Shown in pieces: positions 6,336-7,222 of a DNA stretch of 7,222 nucleotides (position 1 is its first letter; the number at the start of each line of letters is the position of its first letter). The position numbers and the translations under genes are program-made. The notes beneath the pieces were generated by a model. That model had not been told where the DNA came from and searched no databases. It saw only the letters and a list, made by a program, of their open reading frames with translations. This DNA is from Anaerolineae bacterium (lineage in GTDB: Bacteria > Chloroflexota > Anaerolineae > JAADDB01). The stretch spans positions 1-7,222 of the forward strand of contig WFQT01000167.1 of assembly GCA_015486895.1 (NCBI GenBank), written 5' to 3'.

Positions 6336-6413
6336 TAAGAGTCGTCAGTGCGGGTGATGCCAACGATAGGCGGCTTGTTCAGGGCAGGGGCCACTTGTAG
6401 CCATATCAGTGCC

Positions 6414-6442
6414 TTGGCCTTTCACCTGAGTGATGCTATACT
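6414..6442 (+). promoter_or_regulatory. candidate sigma70-type promoter for the regulator locus
   Basis: TTGGCC (6414-6419) and TATACT (6437-6442) are separated by exactly 17 bases on the plus strand. The -10 is five of six to consensus and the -35 four of six. The -10 forms the left half of a perfect inverted repeat, so binding there would block RNA polymerase. Transcription would run into the receiver fragment and the SARP-type gene. Confidence 0.45.
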
Positions 6443-6454
6443 ACATATAGTATA
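6437..6454. promoter_or_regulatory. inverted repeat over the -10, possible operator
   Basis: TATACTACATATAGTATA consists of perfect 7-base half sites with a CATA centre. Its size, AT-rich half sites and position over the -10 element suit a dimeric repressor. The palindrome necessarily also produces a TATACT on the opposite strand, but no -35 matches there. Confidence 0.42.
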
Positions 6455-6473
6455 CGCATTAAGCGGGAAGATT

Positions 6474-6479
6474 AGGAGG
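6474..6479 (+). promoter_or_regulatory. orphan Shine-Dalgarno AGGAGG
   Basis: A consensus ribosome-binding site with no ATG, GTG or TTG within 5-12 bases. The codon at the ideal distance (8 bases) is AAG at 6488-6490, in frame with the receiver-like fragment. The nearest in-frame GTG is 23 bases away at 6503. This suggests that a start codon was lost by one substitution. Confidence 0.5.
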
Positions 6480-6487
6480 CGGCGAAC

Positions 6488-6835
6488 AAGTACCTAAACC
6501 GTGTGCAAGTAGTTCCGTTGACATCGAATATTGAGTGCGTCTATCCCAGTGAAGCGGCGATAGTAGTGAATGATAGGCCGAGTAAGGCGATGTCAGCGCA
6601 AGTAGCCCGCGCCGCCCTCGGCGACCTGTTCGTCTTGCCTATAAGTGTTGTCGTCATAGATGCCCATCCCATCATGTGCGCCGGCATGCGCACTATCCTG
6701 GATGCTGCGGACTATAATAGAGGCGTATTTCACACTATATCGCTCCTTGGAAAAGGGCAGGGCAGATCATGTTTACCGAACCGACGGCCGGAGAGCACAA
6801 GGCAAGGGCCGCGGAACAGCTTCACATCTATGTGA
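6488..6835 (+). pseudogene. truncated response-regulator receiver fragment
   Basis: The frame is open from 6476 to the stop at 6833-6835. Read from the GTG at 6503 it gives 110 residues. Residues 48-75 of that reading (ISVVVIDAHPIMCAGM onward, then RTILDAADYN) look like the first strand and helix of a receiver domain of the NarL/LuxR type, normally VLIVDDHPIVRxGL. The fragment then loses similarity: there is no phosphoacceptor Asp, no conserved Thr/Lys and no HTH domain, and the usual DD pair reads DA. The last 67 bases overlap the SARP gene in another frame and look like shadow coding. A strong Shine-Dalgarno precedes it without a proper start. I read it as a decayed or truncated gene; a short expressed leader peptide is the alternative. 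Confidence 0.5.
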
Positions 6836-7222
6836 TAGGACCGCCCCGCGTCACCTGGAACGGCCAAGCACTAAACATCTCACGGCGCCAGACACGCGCC
6901 CTCCTCTATCGTCTGGCCGCGCACCTGGACTTCCTCCCCCGGGAGCAACTCTGCTTCCTCCTGTGGCCCGACACGCCTAATGCCACTGCCCGCACCAACC
7001 TCAGCCGCTTGCTGAGCCTGCTGCGCCGGGCGTTACCCGATCCTCACCTAATGTTGAGGCAGGGAGATCGAGTTGGTTTAGACCCCGGCCGTGTCTGGTC
7101 CGACACCAAGGCCTGGGCCGAAACCTTGCCTACCTTGCCGTCCAACCCCACGGCCGCAGCCCTGCAACGCTTGACAACCCTCTACCGGGGTCCCTTTCTC
7201 AGCGGCTTCTCCTTGCCCGACC
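6769..7222 (+). CDS. SARP/BTAD-type transcriptional regulator, 5' part
   Basis: The N-terminal part of a regulator with an OmpR-like winged-helix domain followed by a bacterial transcriptional activator domain (BTAD). The 151 visible residues open with a short leader, then LHIYVIGPPRVTWNG (18-32), SRRQTRALLYRLA (38-50), REQLCFLLWPDTPNATART (58-76), NLSRLLSLLRRALP (77-90) as the recognition region, and GDRVGLDP (99-106). SDTKAWAETL (111-120) starts the BTAD, with LYRGPFLSGFSLPD (138-151) at the edge. In this family the BTAD is often followed by an NB-ARC/AAA ATPase and TPR repeats, which would lie outside the window. The ATG at 6769 has AGGG six bases upstream. A TATAAT at 6713-6718 could be a local -10 but lacks a -35. 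The gene is divergent from the PRTase operon; its targets are unknown. Confidence 0.88.
   Translation, partial: MFTEPTAGEHKARAAEQLHIYVIGPPRVTWNGQALNISRRQTRALLYRLAAHLDFLPREQLCFLLWPDTPNATARTNLSRLLSLLRRALPDPHLMLRQGDRVGLDPGRVWSDTKAWAETLPTLPSNPTAAALQRLTTLYRGPFLSGFSLPD

Larger units (their letters stand above)
6015..6487. other. divergent intergenic region
   Basis: No convincing gene is present in these 473 bases. A plus-strand open frame from 6074 to 6400 has no recognisable domain and a composition unlike its neighbours. The minus-strand promoter for the PRTase operon should lie here; TAAAAT (6106-6101) is a possible -10 but has no good -35. The stretch 6230-6340 is visibly more AT-rich. The right half holds a palindrome, a hairpin, a promoter with an overlapping inverted repeat and a Shine-Dalgarno, listed separately. 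Confidence 0.6.

Noticed and set aside
6074..6400. Plus-strand 108-residue open frame in the divergent region
   Set aside because: No Shine-Dalgarno, no recognisable domain, Arg/Ser-rich at the start, and it crosses the palindrome and hairpin; treated as non-coding.
6713..6718. TATAAT as a full promoter for the SARP gene
   Set aside because: Perfect -10, but no -35 at 15-19 bases and no extended TG; kept only as a note.
6660..6980. Plus-strand 106-residue frame
   Set aside because: Out of frame with both the receiver fragment and the SARP gene; Pro-rich shadow translation.

Overview
The window reads as a bacterial chromosome segment made mostly of housekeeping genes. A run of seven genes lies on the minus strand: a purine-type phosphoribosyltransferase, prfA (RF1), prmC, a Cof-type HAD phosphatase, tsaC, rpiB and a GT4 glycosyltransferase that runs off the left edge. 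A SARP/BTAD-type regulator on the plus strand runs off the right edge. Translation/tRNA-modification genes prfA-prmC-tsaC followed by rpiB is a common bacterial order. The particular style of the SARP N-terminus points, by memory and without a search, to Chloroflexota (Anaerolineae or Caldilineae-like). That assignment is an inference.

Layout in transcription order on the minus strand: PRTase (6014-5466), 26 bases, prfA (5439-4384), prmC (4366-3494, or overlapping prfA if a TTG start is used), a 244-base spacer holding repeat copy 2, HAD phosphatase (3249-2395), 67 bases, tsaC (2327-1653), a 289-base spacer holding repeat copy 1, rpiB (1363-929), and the glycosyltransferase (929-1), whose ATG overlaps the rpiB stop by one base. 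RF1 and the methylase that modifies its GGQ glutamine are adjacent. TsaC serves t6A synthesis on tRNAs. The PRTase and RpiB belong to nucleotide salvage and pentose phosphate metabolism.

The most distinctive structure is a pair of directly repeated, internally palindromic elements (about 145 bases; 9 differences over a 129-base ungapped core) that fill the two larger spacers. Each begins right at the stop codon of the upstream gene, and the repeat-like sequence even supplies the last codons and the stop of tsaC and prmC. The two copies bracket HAD+tsaC as a 1.85-kb unit. The arms are built from CACAG-type units spaced about 10 bases apart.

The right end (6015-6770) is the divergent control region. 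It has a perfect 16-base palindrome, a compound hairpin, a plausible promoter whose -10 lies in a perfect 7-4-7 inverted repeat, a strong Shine-Dalgarno with no start codon at the right distance, and a fragment of a response-regulator receiver domain that looks broken. The SARP-type gene then starts inside that fragment. I see no complete novel defence, mobile or biosynthetic system here. The repeat pair and the decayed regulator are the things worth following.
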